Notes under the pieces: model-generated
Seen by the model: the letters and a program-made list of their open reading frames with translations, nothing else
Told to the model about the DNA's origin: nothing
Databases searched by the model: none
Shown here: positions 1 through 8,052 of the stretch, piece after piece
Layout: every line of letters starts with the position of its first letter
How positions within the stretch are numbered: the first letter of the stretch is position 1
Assembly: GCA_003260025.2 (NCBI GenBank)
Contig: QFZU02000127.1
Span: 1 to 64,000 of the forward strand
Length of the DNA stretch: 64,000 nucleotides
Reading direction: 5' to 3'
Source of the DNA: Microbispora triticiradicis
GTDB lineage: Bacteria > Actinomycetota > Actinomycetes > Streptosporangiales > Streptosporangiaceae
Translations under genes and position numbers: made by a program

Positions 1-1059
1 CAGCGGGAGCGGCAGGACCGCGCGCGGGCCGCGGCGGACCGGGAACGCCGGCGCAGGCAGGCCGAGATCGCCGCCGCGGTCGCCGAGGGCGCCCGCACCG
101 CGCTGACCGCACTGGAGGGCTCGCTCGCGCGGGCCGCCGAGGAGCGCGACGAGGCCGAGCGGGCGCGCGGGCAGATCGACGCCGAGCTGAAGCAGGTGCG
201 CCTGCGCGTCCGCGAGCTCGGCTCGGAGCTGGACGCCCTCGTCAACCGGGTCCACGGCAGCGAGATGGCGAGGACGGAGCGGCGGCTGCGCCTGGAGCAG
301 ATGGAGCAGCGGGCCCTGGAGGAGTACGGCATCGAGCTGGAACCCCTCATCGCCGAGTACGGCCCCACGGCGCCGGTGCCGGGCGAGCCGCCCGTGCCGT
401 ACGTGCGGGAGGAGCAGGAGAAACGGGCCAGGACGGCCGAGCGGCAGATGACCCAGCTCGGCAAGGTCAACCCGCTGGCGCTGGAGGAGTTCGCCGCGCT
501 GGAGGAACGGCACGCCTTCCTGACCTCCCAGCTGGAGGACCTCAAGAAGACCCGGCGCGACCTGCTGCTCGTGGTCAAGGAGGTCGACGACCGGGTCGAG
601 CAGGTCTTCGCGGCGGCGTACGAGGACGTGGCGCGCGAGTTCGAGCAGATCTTCGGCCGGGTCTTCCCCGGCGGGGAGGGCCGCCTGCTGCTGACCGACC
701 CCTCCGACATGCTGACCACCGGAGTCGAGGTCGAGGCCCGGCCGCCGGGCAAGAAGGTCAAGCGGCTGTCGCTGCTGTCCGGCGGCGAGCGGTCGCTGAC
801 GGCGGTGGCGTTCCTCATCTCGATCTTCAAGGCCCGTCCGTCGCCGTTCTACGTCATGGACGAGGTCGAGGCGGCCCTGGACGACACCAACACCCAGCGG
901 CTGCTGACTCTCTTCGAGGAACTGAGACAGACCTCACAGCTCATCGTGATCACGCACCAGAAGCGCACCATGGAGATCGCCGACGCGCTGTACGGCGTGT
1001 CGATGCGCGGCGACGGCGTCACCCAGGTCGTGAGTCAGCGCCTGCGGGAGAAGGTCTAG
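1..1059 (+). CDS. smc: Chromosome segregation ATPase SMC, C-terminal part (5' truncated by window edge)
   Basis: The reading frame is open from base 1, so the gene starts outside the window; 352 C-terminal residues are visible. The first ~150 residues are charged, Arg/Glu/Ala-rich coiled coil. The head domain follows, with the ABC signature LSLLSGGERSL (about bases 763-795) and Walker B FYVMDEVEAALDD (about 847-885), then the ITHQKRTME switch region. SMC is the DNA-entrapping ATPase that works with ScpA/ScpB in chromosome compaction and segregation. Placement directly upstream of ftsY is the usual actinobacterial order. The head motifs are intact. Only the 5' end is missing, so hinge and N-terminal Walker A cannot be judged. 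Confidence 0.97.
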   Translation, partial: QRERQDRARAAADRERRRRQAEIAAAVAEGARTALTALEGSLARAAEERDEAERARGQIDAELKQVRLRVRELGSELDALVNRVHGSEMARTERRLRLEQMEQRALEEYGIELEPLIAEYGPTAPVPGEPPVPYVREEQEKRARTAERQMTQLGKVNPLALEEFAALEERHAFLTSQLEDLKKTRRDLLLVVKEVDDRVEQVFAAAYEDVAREFEQIFGRVFPGGEGRLLLTDPSDMLTTGVEVEARPPGKKVKRLSLLSGGERSLTAVAFLISIFKARPSPFYVMDEVEAALDDTNTQRLLTLFEELRQTSQLIVITHQKRTMEIADALYGVSMRGDGVTQVVSQRLREKV

Positions 1060-1171
1060 CCCGCCCGGTCCTCGGGCGCCCCGATCCGGTGACGGCCGTG
1101 GCGTGCCGGAGGCGCGCGGCGGGCAGGTCCGCGCGACCGAGCACTGCCGGTTGTCTGGGAAACTGCATGGT

Positions 1172-2344
1172 GTGGACGGTTACCTCGGCATCATCGTGAT
1201 CGTGGCCATCGTCGCCATACTGGCGGTGGGTGGCCTGTGGCTGCTGTTCCGGCCGAAGGCGAAGGACCTGCCGCCCGCGCCGCCGGCCCCGCCCGAGCCG
1301 AAGGCTCCCGTCGTGGAGGAGCCGCTCAAGGCGGGACTGGGCGAGGAGGACGGCGGCACGACGACCACGCTGCCTCCTCCAATCGAGGAGCTGATCAAGG
1401 CTCCGGAGATCGAGGTCCCGCCGCCGTCGGCGGGACGGATGGTCCGGCTGCGCAGCCGCCTGGCCCGCTCGCAGAACGTCCTCGGCAGGGGACTGCTCGA
1501 ACTGCTGTCGCGGGACCGGCTCGACGACGACGTCTGGGACGAGATCGAGGAGACCCTGATCACCGCCGACGTCGGCGTCGCGCCCACCCGCGCGATGGTG
1601 GAGGAACTGCGGACGAAGGTGAAGGTGCTCGGCAGCCGCACCCCCGACGAGGTGCGCAGGCTGCTGCGCGAGGAACTGCTCACGCAGATCGCGCCGGACC
1701 TCGACCGCACCCTCCACACCCGGCCGCACGGGGAGCGGCCCGCCGTCGTGCTCGTCGTCGGCGTCAACGGCACCGGCAAGACCACCACCTCGGGCAAGCT
1801 CGCCCGGGTGCTGGTCGGCGACGGCGGGAAGGTCGTGCTCGGCGCCGCCGACACCTTCCGGGCCGCCGCCACCGACCAGCTCCAGACGTGGGGTGACCGG
1901 GTCGGCGCGGGCGTCGTACGCGGCCCCGAGGGCGGCGACCCGGCGTCCGTGGCGTTCGACGCCGTGGCCAAGGGCATCGAGGACAAGGCCGACACCGTGA
2001 TCATCGACACCGCGGGGCGGCTGCACACCAAGACCGGGCTCATGGACGAGCTGGGCAAGGTCAAGCGGGTGATCGAGAAGAAGGCGACGGTGGACGAGGT
2101 GCTGCTCGTCCTCGACGCGACCACCGGCCAGAACGGCATGCGCCAGGCGCAGGTCTTCGCCGAGGTGGTCAACGTGACCGGCATCGCCCTGACCAAGCTG
2201 GACGGCACCGCCAAGGGCGGCATCGTGATCTCGGTCCAGCGCGAGCTGGGCGTGCCGGTGAAGCTCGTCGGCCTCGGCGAGGGCCCGGACGACCTCGCGC
2301 CGTTCGACCCCGAGGTCTTCGTGGACGCCCTCATCGGCGAGTAG
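1172..2344 (+). CDS. ftsY: Signal recognition particle receptor FtsY
   Basis: FtsY is the membrane-docking GTPase for SRP and targets nascent membrane proteins to SecYEG. The protein begins with a hydrophobic segment (IIVIVAIVAILAVGGLWLLF) of the kind that anchors actinobacterial FtsY. A Pro/Glu-rich acidic linker and the NG GTPase domain follow. Visible GTPase motifs are the P-loop GVNGTGKTTT, DTFRAAATDQL, DTAGRLHT, TKLDGTAKGG and GLGEGPDDLAPF. The frame is open from a GTG at 1103, but the GTG at 1172 places the membrane segment at the N-terminus, giving 390 aa, and is preferred. smc lies 113 bp upstream. The ffh gene often found next in Actinobacteria is not adjacent here. Confidence 0.96.
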   Translation: MDGYLGIIVIVAIVAILAVGGLWLLFRPKAKDLPPAPPAPPEPKAPVVEEPLKAGLGEEDGGTTTTLPPPIEELIKAPEIEVPPPSAGRMVRLRSRLARSQNVLGRGLLELLSRDRLDDDVWDEIEETLITADVGVAPTRAMVEELRTKVKVLGSRTPDEVRRLLREELLTQIAPDLDRTLHTRPHGERPAVVLVVGVNGTGKTTTSGKLARVLVGDGGKVVLGAADTFRAAATDQLQTWGDRVGAGVVRGPEGGDPASVAFDAVAKGIEDKADTVIIDTAGRLHTKTGLMDELGKVKRVIEKKATVDEVLLVLDATTGQNGMRQAQVFAEVVNVTGIALTKLDGTAKGGIVISVQRELGVPVKLVGLGEGPDDLAPFDPEVFVDALIGE

Positions 2345-2356
2345 CTAGCGGCGGGC

Positions 2357-2380
2357 GGGGCGGGCCCGGCGGCCCGCCCC
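2357..2380 (+). terminator. Hairpin terminator after ftsY
   Basis: A perfect 10-bp GC stem (2357-2366 with 2371-2380) and a CGGC loop start 13 bases after the ftsY stop. There is no T tract, which is common for actinobacterial terminators. Confidence 0.6.
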
Positions 2381-2401
2381 GGACCCGCCGGTGGTCGTCA
2401 C

Positions 2402-2435
2402 GGCCGGTTGTTTGTCAGGGCCGGTTGTTTGTCAG
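2402..2435. repeat. Exact 17-bp tandem duplication
   Basis: GGCCGGTTGTTTGTCAG occurs twice head to tail (2402-2418 and 2419-2435), followed by a third partial GGCCG. It sits just upstream of the next gene. The second copy supplies a TTGTTT that could act as a -35 for a TATCTT at 2446-2451, although the 15-bp spacing is short. Confidence 0.8.
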
Positions 2436-2485
2436 GGCCGCTCGCTATCTTGCCTCGACGAGGATCCATCCTGTGGAGGTAGGTC

Positions 2486-3028
2486 ATGGCGAAGATGCTG
2501 TACTCGGCCACGATGTCGGTGGACGGCTACATCACGGGGCCCGGCGGCGACATGTCCTGGCTGACCGAGCACATCGGGCCGAACCCGCTGGTGGATCGGC
2601 TGATCCGCGACATCGGCGCGCTGCTCGTCGGCAACCGCACGTTCGGAGGCGACGACCCGCATCGGGGCACCGACAAGGAGGGCAAGCCCTTCGGCGGCGG
2701 GTGGGAGGGGCCGCAGTTCGTGCTCACCCACCTCGCCCCGGCGACGCCGGTGCCGGGTGTCACCTTCGTCGGTGACCTGATGGAGGGCGTCGCCGCCGCC
2801 AAGGCCGCGGCGGGTGACAAGTACGTCAACATCCTCGGCGCCGAGGTCGCCCGGCAGTGCGTCGAGGCCGGGGTTCTCGACGAGATCCTCGTGTTCGTGG
2901 CGCCCGTCCTGCTCGGGGACGGGGTCCGGCTGTTCGAGCACGCGGGCGGCGCCCGGGTCCGGCTGGAACGCCTCAGCCTGACCGAGACGCCGGCCGCGAC
3001 GACCATCTGGCTGCGCGTCGTCCGATAG
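2486..3028 (+). CDS. Dihydrofolate reductase / RibD C-terminal domain family protein
   Basis: 180 aa. The N-terminus MAKMLYSATMSVDGYITG is the usual opening of the RibD_C (bacterial DHFR-like) family, and VGNRTFGGDD, VTFVGDL and NILGAEVARQCVEAGVLDEI follow the fold to the end. Members are NADPH-dependent reductases. This single-domain group is not RibD itself, and the physiological substrate is usually unknown. The start is well supported by a GGAGGT ribosome site 6 bases before the ATG. The gene stands alone between ftsY and a convergent PLP enzyme. The family assignment is firm; the reaction is not. Confidence 0.85.
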   Translation: MAKMLYSATMSVDGYITGPGGDMSWLTEHIGPNPLVDRLIRDIGALLVGNRTFGGDDPHRGTDKEGKPFGGGWEGPQFVLTHLAPATPVPGVTFVGDLMEGVAAAKAAAGDKYVNILGAEVARQCVEAGVLDEILVFVAPVLLGDGVRLFEHAGGARVRLERLSLTETPAATTIWLRVVR

Positions 3029-3066
3029 GAGCCACGGCCGGGAGCCGGGTCGCCCCGGCCGGGCCG

Positions 3067-3163
3067 GCTCAGCTCGGGTCGGCGCAGCTCTGCTCGGGTC
3101 AGCACAGCTCGGGTCAGCTCAGCTCGGGTCAGCTCAGCTCAGCTCGATCGGCTCGGGTCAGCT
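3067..3163. repeat. Degenerate tandem repeat of CAGCTCGGGT type
   Basis: Roughly seven units related to CAGCTCGGGT/CAGCTCAGCT fill the gap between two convergent genes. They run through the stop codon of the PLP enzyme (TCA at 3158-3160). Unit length slips between 5, 10 and 15 bases, as expected from replication slippage. Confidence 0.8.
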
Positions 3164-4228
3164 CGCGAGGAACGCGCGCAGGTCGCCGAGGTGGGGCCCG
3201 ATGTCGATGCCCTGGTCGGCGAGCCAGCGGGGGCTGCCGTAGGTGTCGCGGTAGCGCTCCGCGCCGTCGCAGATCAGGGTGACCACGCTGCCCCGCTCGC
3301 CCCGTTCGCGCATCTCCCGGATGATCTGTACGGCCGCCGCGATGTTGGTGCCGGTCGAGCCGCCGACCTCCCGGCGGGTGACCTCCCTGACCCAGTGCAT
3401 GGCCGCGATCGACAGCGCGTCCGGGACCTGGCACATCCTGTCGATGACCGTCGGCAGGAACGACGGCTCGACCCTCGGCCGGCCGATCCCCTCGATCCGC
3501 GATCCGGCGCCGCCGCGCTCCTCGCCGGAGATCCAGGACGGGTAGAACGCCGAGCCCTCCGGGTCCGCCACGCACAGCCGGGTCTGATGGCGGCGGTAGC
3601 GGATGTAGCGGCCGATCGTCGCCGAGGTCCCGCCGGTTCCCGCGCCGACCACGATCCAGGCGGGCTCGGGGTGCCGCTCCAGGGCCATCTGCTGGAAGAC
3701 GCTCTCGGCGATGTTGTTGTTGCCCCGCCAGTCCGTCGCCCGTTCCGCGTAGGTGAACTGGTCCATGTAGTGGCCGCCGGTCTCGGCGGCGAGGCGGTGC
3801 GACTCGTCGTAGATGGCCCTCGGGTCGTCCACGAGGTGGCATTTGCCGCCGTAGAACTCGATGATCTCCCGCTTCTCCGGGGACGTGCCCGTCGGGATCA
3901 CCGCGATGAACGGCAGGCCGAGCAGGCGGGCGAAGTACGCCTCGCTCACGGCGGTGGACCCGCTGGACGCCTCGATGATCGTCGTGGAGGGGCCGATCCA
4001 GCCGTTGGCGAGGCCGTACAGGAAGAGGGACCGGGCGAGACGGTGCTTGAGTGAACCGGTCGGGTGTACCGACTCGTCTTTCAGGTAGAGGTCGACACCC
4101 CAGTGCGAAGGGAGCGGGAAGGCGTGAAGATGAGTGTCGCAGCTTCGGTTGGCGTCGGCCTCGACGGCCTGGATGGCCTCGGCCACCCACGCCCGCGTCG
4201 CGGCGTCATGCCGGTCCAGGTGGTTCAT
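3158..4228 (-). CDS. PLP-dependent cysteine synthase-like enzyme (Cds1-like L-cysteine desulfhydrase)
   Basis: 356 aa, fold-type II PLP enzyme. The PLP lysine is K61 in [11 protein letters not shown]. The substrate loop is [15 protein letters not shown] (about 87-100) and the phosphate-binding loop is [14 protein letters not shown] (about 195-208). Length and motifs fit the mycobacterial Cds1 group better than CysK or CBS. Cds1 releases sulfide from cysteine and supports redox balance and respiration. A cysteine synthase activity cannot be excluded from sequence alone. The start ATG at 4228 gives a sensible N-terminus with a helical lead-in. No pathway partner is adjacent. The 3' end is built on the tandem repeat at 3067-3163. 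Confidence 0.85.
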   Translation of the reverse strand: MNHLDRHDAATRAWVAEAIQAVEADANRSCDTHLHAFPLPSHWGVDLYLKDESVHPTGSLKHRLARSLFLYGLANGWIGPSTTIIEASSGSTAVSEAYFARLLGLPFIAVIPTGTSPEKREIIEFYGGKCHLVDDPRAIYDESHRLAAETGGHYMDQFTYAERATDWRGNNNIAESVFQQMALERHPEPAWIVVGAGTGGTSATIGRYIRYRRHQTRLCVADPEGSAFYPSWISGEERGGAGSRIEGIGRPRVEPSFLPTVIDRMCQVPDALSIAAMHWVREVTRREVGGSTGTNIAAAVQIIREMRERGERGSVVTLICDGAERYRDTYGSPRWLADQGIDIGPHLGDLRAFLAS

Positions 4229-4517
4229 GGCGCCACTTTAGCCAGTGAACTCCGCCACATTTTACGCCGGATTGAGGCTTCAGTGTTACGCTAATGAGAC
4301 TTGTTCGGCCTGCGCGTGACCTGGCCGCGTGGGACCGGCCCCCGGAAGCGATGGCGCTGAATGATGGGGCTGAGGGATGAGGATGACCACTCCGGACGAG
4401 CTAACGGCGTGCCTAGGCCCCGACCGGCACGATGTCCTTGGCAGAACAATGAACGGTCGTCCTCGCATGTGTTCGGGCCGGACGGGTAACGGGGGATAAG
4501 TTCCGTAGGGGGAAGAG

Positions 4518-5111
4518 ATGATCTCGACCGACGAGCAGCGGCAGACATGGTTCGAGCGTGAGGTCGTGCCGGTGACGAGCCAGCTCTACGCCTCCGCCAT
4601 GCGCCTGACGCGCAACCCCGCCGACGCGGAGGACCTGGTCCAGGAGACGGTCGCCAAGGCGTACACCTCCTACCACCAGTTCCGCGAGGGCACGAACCTC
4701 AAGGCGTGGCTGCACAGGATCCTGACCAACAATTTCATCAACGACTACCGCAAGAGGCAGCGGTCGCCCAAGCTGTCGGCCGCCGAGGAGATCGAGGACT
4801 GGCAGCTCGCCGCGGCGGAGTCGCACATGTCGACCGGCCTGCGCTCCGCCGAGACCGAGGCGCTCGACCTGATCCCCGACAGCGTCGTGATGAACGCCCT
4901 GCGCGCCCTGCCGGAGGAGTTCCGGGTGGCGGTCTACCTGGCCGACGTGGAGGGGTTCGCGTACAAGGAGATCGCCGACCGGATGGGCACCCCGATCGGC
5001 ACCGTCATGTCCCGCCTGCACCGGGGCCGCCGGCAGCTGCGGGGAATGCTCGAGGGCTACGCCCGCGAGGAGGGCGTCGTCCGGGTGCCCGAACCCGCCT
5101 GCGCCGCCTGA
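4518..5111 (+). CDS. ECF sigma factor, SigR/SigH/RpoE-like
   Basis: 197 aa. Sigma region 2 spans about residues 14-80 ([20 protein letters not shown] through [10 protein letters not shown]) and region 4 about 115-172 ([40 protein letters not shown]). The [11 protein letters not shown] and [10 protein letters not shown] blocks match the redox-responsive SigR/SigH (ECF12) group, which drives thiol-stress genes. A GGGGGAAGAG ribosome site precedes the ATG. SigR is normally followed by the zinc anti-sigma gene rsrA. Here the next gene is a convergent EamA transporter, and no HxxxCxxC anti-sigma ORF is visible on either side. This copy is therefore either an unlinked paralogue or controlled in trans. 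Confidence 0.9.
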   Translation: MISTDEQRQTWFEREVVPVTSQLYASAMRLTRNPADAEDLVQETVAKAYTSYHQFREGTNLKAWLHRILTNNFINDYRKRQRSPKLSAAEEIEDWQLAAAESHMSTGLRSAETEALDLIPDSVVMNALRALPEEFRVAVYLADVEGFAYKEIADRMGTPIGTVMSRLHRGRRQLRGMLEGYAREEGVVRVPEPACAA

Positions 5112-5154
5112 GCCCGGCCTCTCCAAGCCGGGCCGCGCCGCCTGAGCCCGGCCT
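5101..5154. repeat. 20-bp direct repeat at a convergent gene end
   Basis: GCGCCGCCTGAGCCCGGCCT occurs at 5101-5120 and 5135-5154, a 34-bp period. The first copy contains the sigma factor stop codon. The GCCCGGC at 5112-5118 can pair with GCCGGGC at 5127-5133 and may form part of a terminator. Confidence 0.75.
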
Positions 5155-5169
5155 TCTCAGCGGGGCTGG

Positions 5170-6006
5170 TCAGGCGGCGGCGATGAGGGCGATCGCGCCG
5201 AGCGCGAAGCCGACGCCGGTGATCTGCACGGGACTCAGCCGTTCGCCCAGCACGTACCTCGCCAGCAGCAGCGTGCTCGCCGGGTAGAGCGACACCAGGA
5301 CCGCCACCAGGGTGAGCATCCCCCGCTGCGCCGCGAAGAGATACAGCACGTTGGCGGCCATGTCGAGCACGCCGGCCACGACCGTCACCCGCAGGGAGCC
5401 CGGCGCCGGGCGCAGGCCCCTGCGCGTGGCGAGGGCGAGCAGGGCGACGAGCGTGATCGACGCGAGCCTCGCCCCCAGCAGCGGCCAGGCCCCCGAGTCG
5501 GCCGGGGCCAGCTTGAGCAGCACGAAGAACCCGCCGAAGCCCGCTCCCGACACCAGCGCGGCGACGACCGGGCCGAGCCTCGGACGGCTCGCCCCGCCGC
5601 CCGGCTCCCGGCTGACCAGCAGGACGGCGAACAGGCCGAGCGCGACCCCGCCCAGGGCCAGGGGCGACGGACGGTCGCCGGTGAGCAGGCCGAAGACCAC
5701 CGGGACCGCCATCGCGGTCGTGGCGGTGGTGGGGGCGACCACGGACATCATGCCGGTGGCCAGGCCGCGGTAGAACAGCACGATGCCGAAGGCCCCGGCG
5801 ACGCCCGACGCCGTCCCCCAGAGCAGCGCCGCCGTACTGGCGTGCCCCGGCAGGATCGGGAGGAGGGTGACGACCAGCAGCATGCCGCCCAGTTGCGAGA
5901 GCACGACGACGGCCAGCACCTTCGATCGTCTGGTGGCGAGGCCCCCGAAGAAGTCGGCCGTACCGAAGATCACCGCGCATGCGGTCGCGAGCGTGATCGC
6001 CGTCAC
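5170..6006 (-). CDS. EamA/DMT-family membrane transporter
   Basis: About ten hydrophobic segments in two similar halves, typical of drug/metabolite (EamA) exporters; 278 aa from the preferred start. The opening ATACAVIFGTADFFGG and the C-terminal PVQITGVGFALGAIALIAAA are characteristic. Longer starts exist (ATG at 6030, TTG at 6051). The GTG at 6006 has a GGGGG ribosome site 7 bases upstream and begins just before the first membrane helix, so it is chosen. The gene is divergent from an XRE-cupin regulator across about 70 bp. That pairing commonly means the regulator controls the exporter. Substrate unknown. Confidence 0.85.
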   Translation of the reverse strand: MTAITLATACAVIFGTADFFGGLATRRSKVLAVVVLSQLGGMLLVVTLLPILPGHASTAALLWGTASGVAGAFGIVLFYRGLATGMMSVVAPTTATTAMAVPVVFGLLTGDRPSPLALGGVALGLFAVLLVSREPGGGASRPRLGPVVAALVSGAGFGGFFVLLKLAPADSGAWPLLGARLASITLVALLALATRRGLRPAPGSLRVTVVAGVLDMAANVLYLFAAQRGMLTLVAVLVSLYPASTLLLARYVLGERLSPVQITGVGFALGAIALIAAA

Positions 6007-6040
6007 GACCAACCCCCAAGAAAACTTCATGAATAGTGCA

Positions 6041-6074
6041 ATGGACTGCAATAGTAGACCAATATAATGGACGC
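6041..6074 (+). promoter_or_regulatory. Promoter of the XRE-cupin gene, probably leaderless
   Basis: A consensus TATAAT lies at 6063-6068, only 6 bases before the ATG at 6075, with a weak ATGGAC -35 at 6041-6046. The spacing means transcription would start at or next to the start codon. Three CAAT copies in this AT-rich divergent gap may be the regulator's operator. Confidence 0.55.
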
Positions 6075-6650
6075 ATGCCGGAACCCGGGACGATCACCGC
6101 GGCCATCGCCGCGAACGTGCGCGGCCAGCGCGCCCACCGGGGGATGACCCTCGACGAACTCGCGGCCAGGTCGAACGTGAGCCGCGGCATGCTCGTGCAG
6201 ATCGAGCAGGGCCGCACCAACCCCAGCGTCAACACGCTCACGCGCATCGCCGACGCGCTCGGCGTCACCCTCGCCCGGCTGGTGGAGGTCGCCGACACGC
6301 CGGTCGTCCGGATCGTGCCCGAGTCGGAGGTCGTGACGTTCGAGCAGCCCGGGGGAGGATCGGCCCGCCTGCTCGTCGGGACCGACGCGCCCGCGATCCT
6401 CGAACTCTGGGACTGGCGCCTCGCGCCGGGCGAGCATCACGACGGCGACGCGCACCCCGCGGGCACCCGCGAGATGCTCACCGTGCTGGAGGGGCGGCTC
6501 ACCCTCGGCGTGTACGGCCGGAGCCACGTCGTCGGGACCGGCGACGCGGTCGTGTTCAGCGCCGACCGCCCGCACCGGTACGCCAACGAGGGCGACGCGC
6601 CGCTGCGGTTCGTGATGGTCGTCACCGAACCCAGGGAGCCCTCGCCCTAG
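6075..6650 (+). CDS. XRE-family regulator with C-terminal cupin domain
   Basis: 191 aa. The N-terminal helix-turn-helix is typical of the lambda-repressor/XRE type (LDELAARSNVSRGMLVQIEQ, then NPSVNTLTRIADALGV). A C-terminal cupin barrel follows (AHPAGTREMLTVLEGRLTLG, GDAVVFSADRPHRYAN), which usually binds a small ligand. The frame is open from a GTG at 6036, but the ATG at 6075 fits both the domain start and the promoter 6 bases upstream. It is divergent from the EamA exporter and is the obvious candidate regulator of that gene and of itself. Ligand unknown. Confidence 0.9.
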   Translation: MPEPGTITAAIAANVRGQRAHRGMTLDELAARSNVSRGMLVQIEQGRTNPSVNTLTRIADALGVTLARLVEVADTPVVRIVPESEVVTFEQPGGGSARLLVGTDAPAILELWDWRLAPGEHHDGDAHPAGTREMLTVLEGRLTLGVYGRSHVVGTGDAVVFSADRPHRYANEGDAPLRFVMVVTEPREPSP

Positions 6651-6811
6651 ATCGCGGCCATCCGGCCGCGCCTGGGGCCACATGACTCACGAGTAAGGGC
6701 TGCGCGGTGACGCTGAGTGGTCGATGATTACAGAATGGATCGGAAGGCGCCGCCCCAAGCTTGGGTACATCCCTTTTTGTACGTGTCTGGTGGGCAGGGG
6801 GGCGGTGCCCG

Positions 6812-7117
6812 GTGAGCGAGTCGCGGGTCGCGGTGGAAAAACTTCGCGCGGAACTCGCCGCGCTCGGGGTGGCCGACGCGTACGAGATCGGCGACGAGGC
6901 TACCCTCTCGGTGTGGATAGGCCTCGTCGTGACCTTCCGTGACGGGTTTTACCGTTGGCGCGAGGGTGCCGTGAAGTGCCGGCACCTGGGTACGGATCCC
7001 GCAGGGTGCGCCGTCCGGGTGGCTCGCAGACACGCCGAACTGAAAGCGGACGTGCCGCCCTGGTGGGAGGAGCTGGACAGGGTTCTGCGGGGGGGAGCCG
7101 CCGGCGGCTATCCGTGA
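6812..7117 (+). CDS. Conserved small protein of unknown function
   Basis: 101 aa from the GTG at 6812, chosen because a GGGGGG purine run lies about 12 bases upstream; the frame is open further back to 6761. The product is soluble. It starts with an amphipathic helix (VAVEKLRAELAALG), is followed by a beta-rich segment (TLSVWIGLVVTFRDGFYRW), and ends in ADVPPWWEELDRVLRGG. The look is of a small actinobacterial accessory protein, but I do not recognise the family. It lies 34 bp upstream of the polysaccharide deacetylase in the same direction and may be co-transcribed with it. Confidence 0.6.
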   Translation: MSESRVAVEKLRAELAALGVADAYEIGDEATLSVWIGLVVTFRDGFYRWREGAVKCRHLGTDPAGCAVRVARRHAELKADVPPWWEELDRVLRGGAAGGYP

Positions 7118-7151
7118 CGTTCGTCGCCCCCCGCCTGCTCCGGGGGGTCGT

Positions 7152-7988
7152 ATGCGGATCGGATTCGTGCTGCTGTCGTTGGCGCTGGTCGCCGGATGCG
7201 CCCAGAGCCGGTCCGGGCCTTCGCTGCGGGGAGCCGAGCGCAAGGCGGTGCGGGCCGTGGCGCCGCACTTCCGTTTCGGGCCCGTGCGGCGGTTCGACGC
7301 CGACCTGCTGCGCTGGCGGCTCGCCGGGGCGCAGCGGGGAGCGCCCGGCGCACGCCTGCCCGCGGTGCCGCCGCCCCGGCAGGTCGACTGCCGGCAGCAC
7401 CGGTGCGTGGCGCTGACCTTCGACGACGGGCCCGCCGAGTACACCGGGCACGTGCTCGACCTGCTCGCCGCCCATCACGCCCGGGCCACGTTCTTCATGC
7501 TCGGCCAGATGATCACGGGGGAGACCCGGGACTTCGTCCGCCGCATGGCCTCCGAGGGGCACGAGCTCGGCAACCACTCCTGGGACCACGCCTCGCTGTC
7601 CGGCCTCCCGCCCGAGGCCCTTCGGCGTGAGCTGGAGCGGACCCAGGAGGCCGTACGGACGGTCACCGGTGTCCGGATGCGGCTCATGCGCCCGCCGTAC
7701 GGCGCGACGAACAAGTCGGTGGAGGAGGAGTCGAAGCAGGAGGGCCTCGCGCAGATCCTGTGGGCGGTCGACACCCTCGACTGGCTGAACCGCAATCCCA
7801 CCGTGATCGCCCAGCGCAGCGCCGCGGCCAAGCCGGGCGACATCGTGCTCATGCACGACATCCACCCCACCACCGTGCAGGCGCTGCCCCACCTGCTCGA
7901 CGAGCTCGACCGCAAGGGCTTCACGTACGTCACCGTCTCCGAACTGCTCGGAAGCCCCGCACCGGGGAAGACGTACACGAACCGCTGA
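7152..7988 (+). CDS. Lipoprotein polysaccharide deacetylase (NodB domain)
   Basis: 278 aa. The N-terminus has a lipoprotein signal with lipobox LVAGC (Cys16), so the enzyme should be anchored outside the membrane. All five NodB/CE4 motifs are present: TFDDGP (89-94), the zinc motif NHSWDH (141-146), RPPYGA (180-185), WAVDTLDW (204-211) and LMHDIHPTT (233-241). CE4 enzymes remove N-acetyl groups from peptidoglycan or chitin-like glycans; peptidoglycan is the likeliest substrate for an actinomycete lipoprotein. Catalytic residues appear complete. The gene follows a small unknown protein and converges on sodC. Confidence 0.93.
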   Translation: MRIGFVLLSLALVAGCAQSRSGPSLRGAERKAVRAVAPHFRFGPVRRFDADLLRWRLAGAQRGAPGARLPAVPPPRQVDCRQHRCVALTFDDGPAEYTGHVLDLLAAHHARATFFMLGQMITGETRDFVRRMASEGHELGNHSWDHASLSGLPPEALRRELERTQEAVRTVTGVRMRLMRPPYGATNKSVEEESKQEGLAQILWAVDTLDWLNRNPTVIAQRSAAAKPGDIVLMHDIHPTTVQALPHLLDELDRKGFTYVTVSELLGSPAPGKTYTNR

Positions 7989-8052
7989 CGGCTCGGCGCC
8001 GGGAGCGTCCCCGCAGTCCGTCTACCCCGGGCACGCGGGTCGGGCATGCCGG

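Noticed and set aside
4229-4517. SigR-type autoregulatory promoter upstream of the sigma gene
   Set aside because: No convincing GGAAT-N18-GTT pair at a suitable distance could be found by eye.
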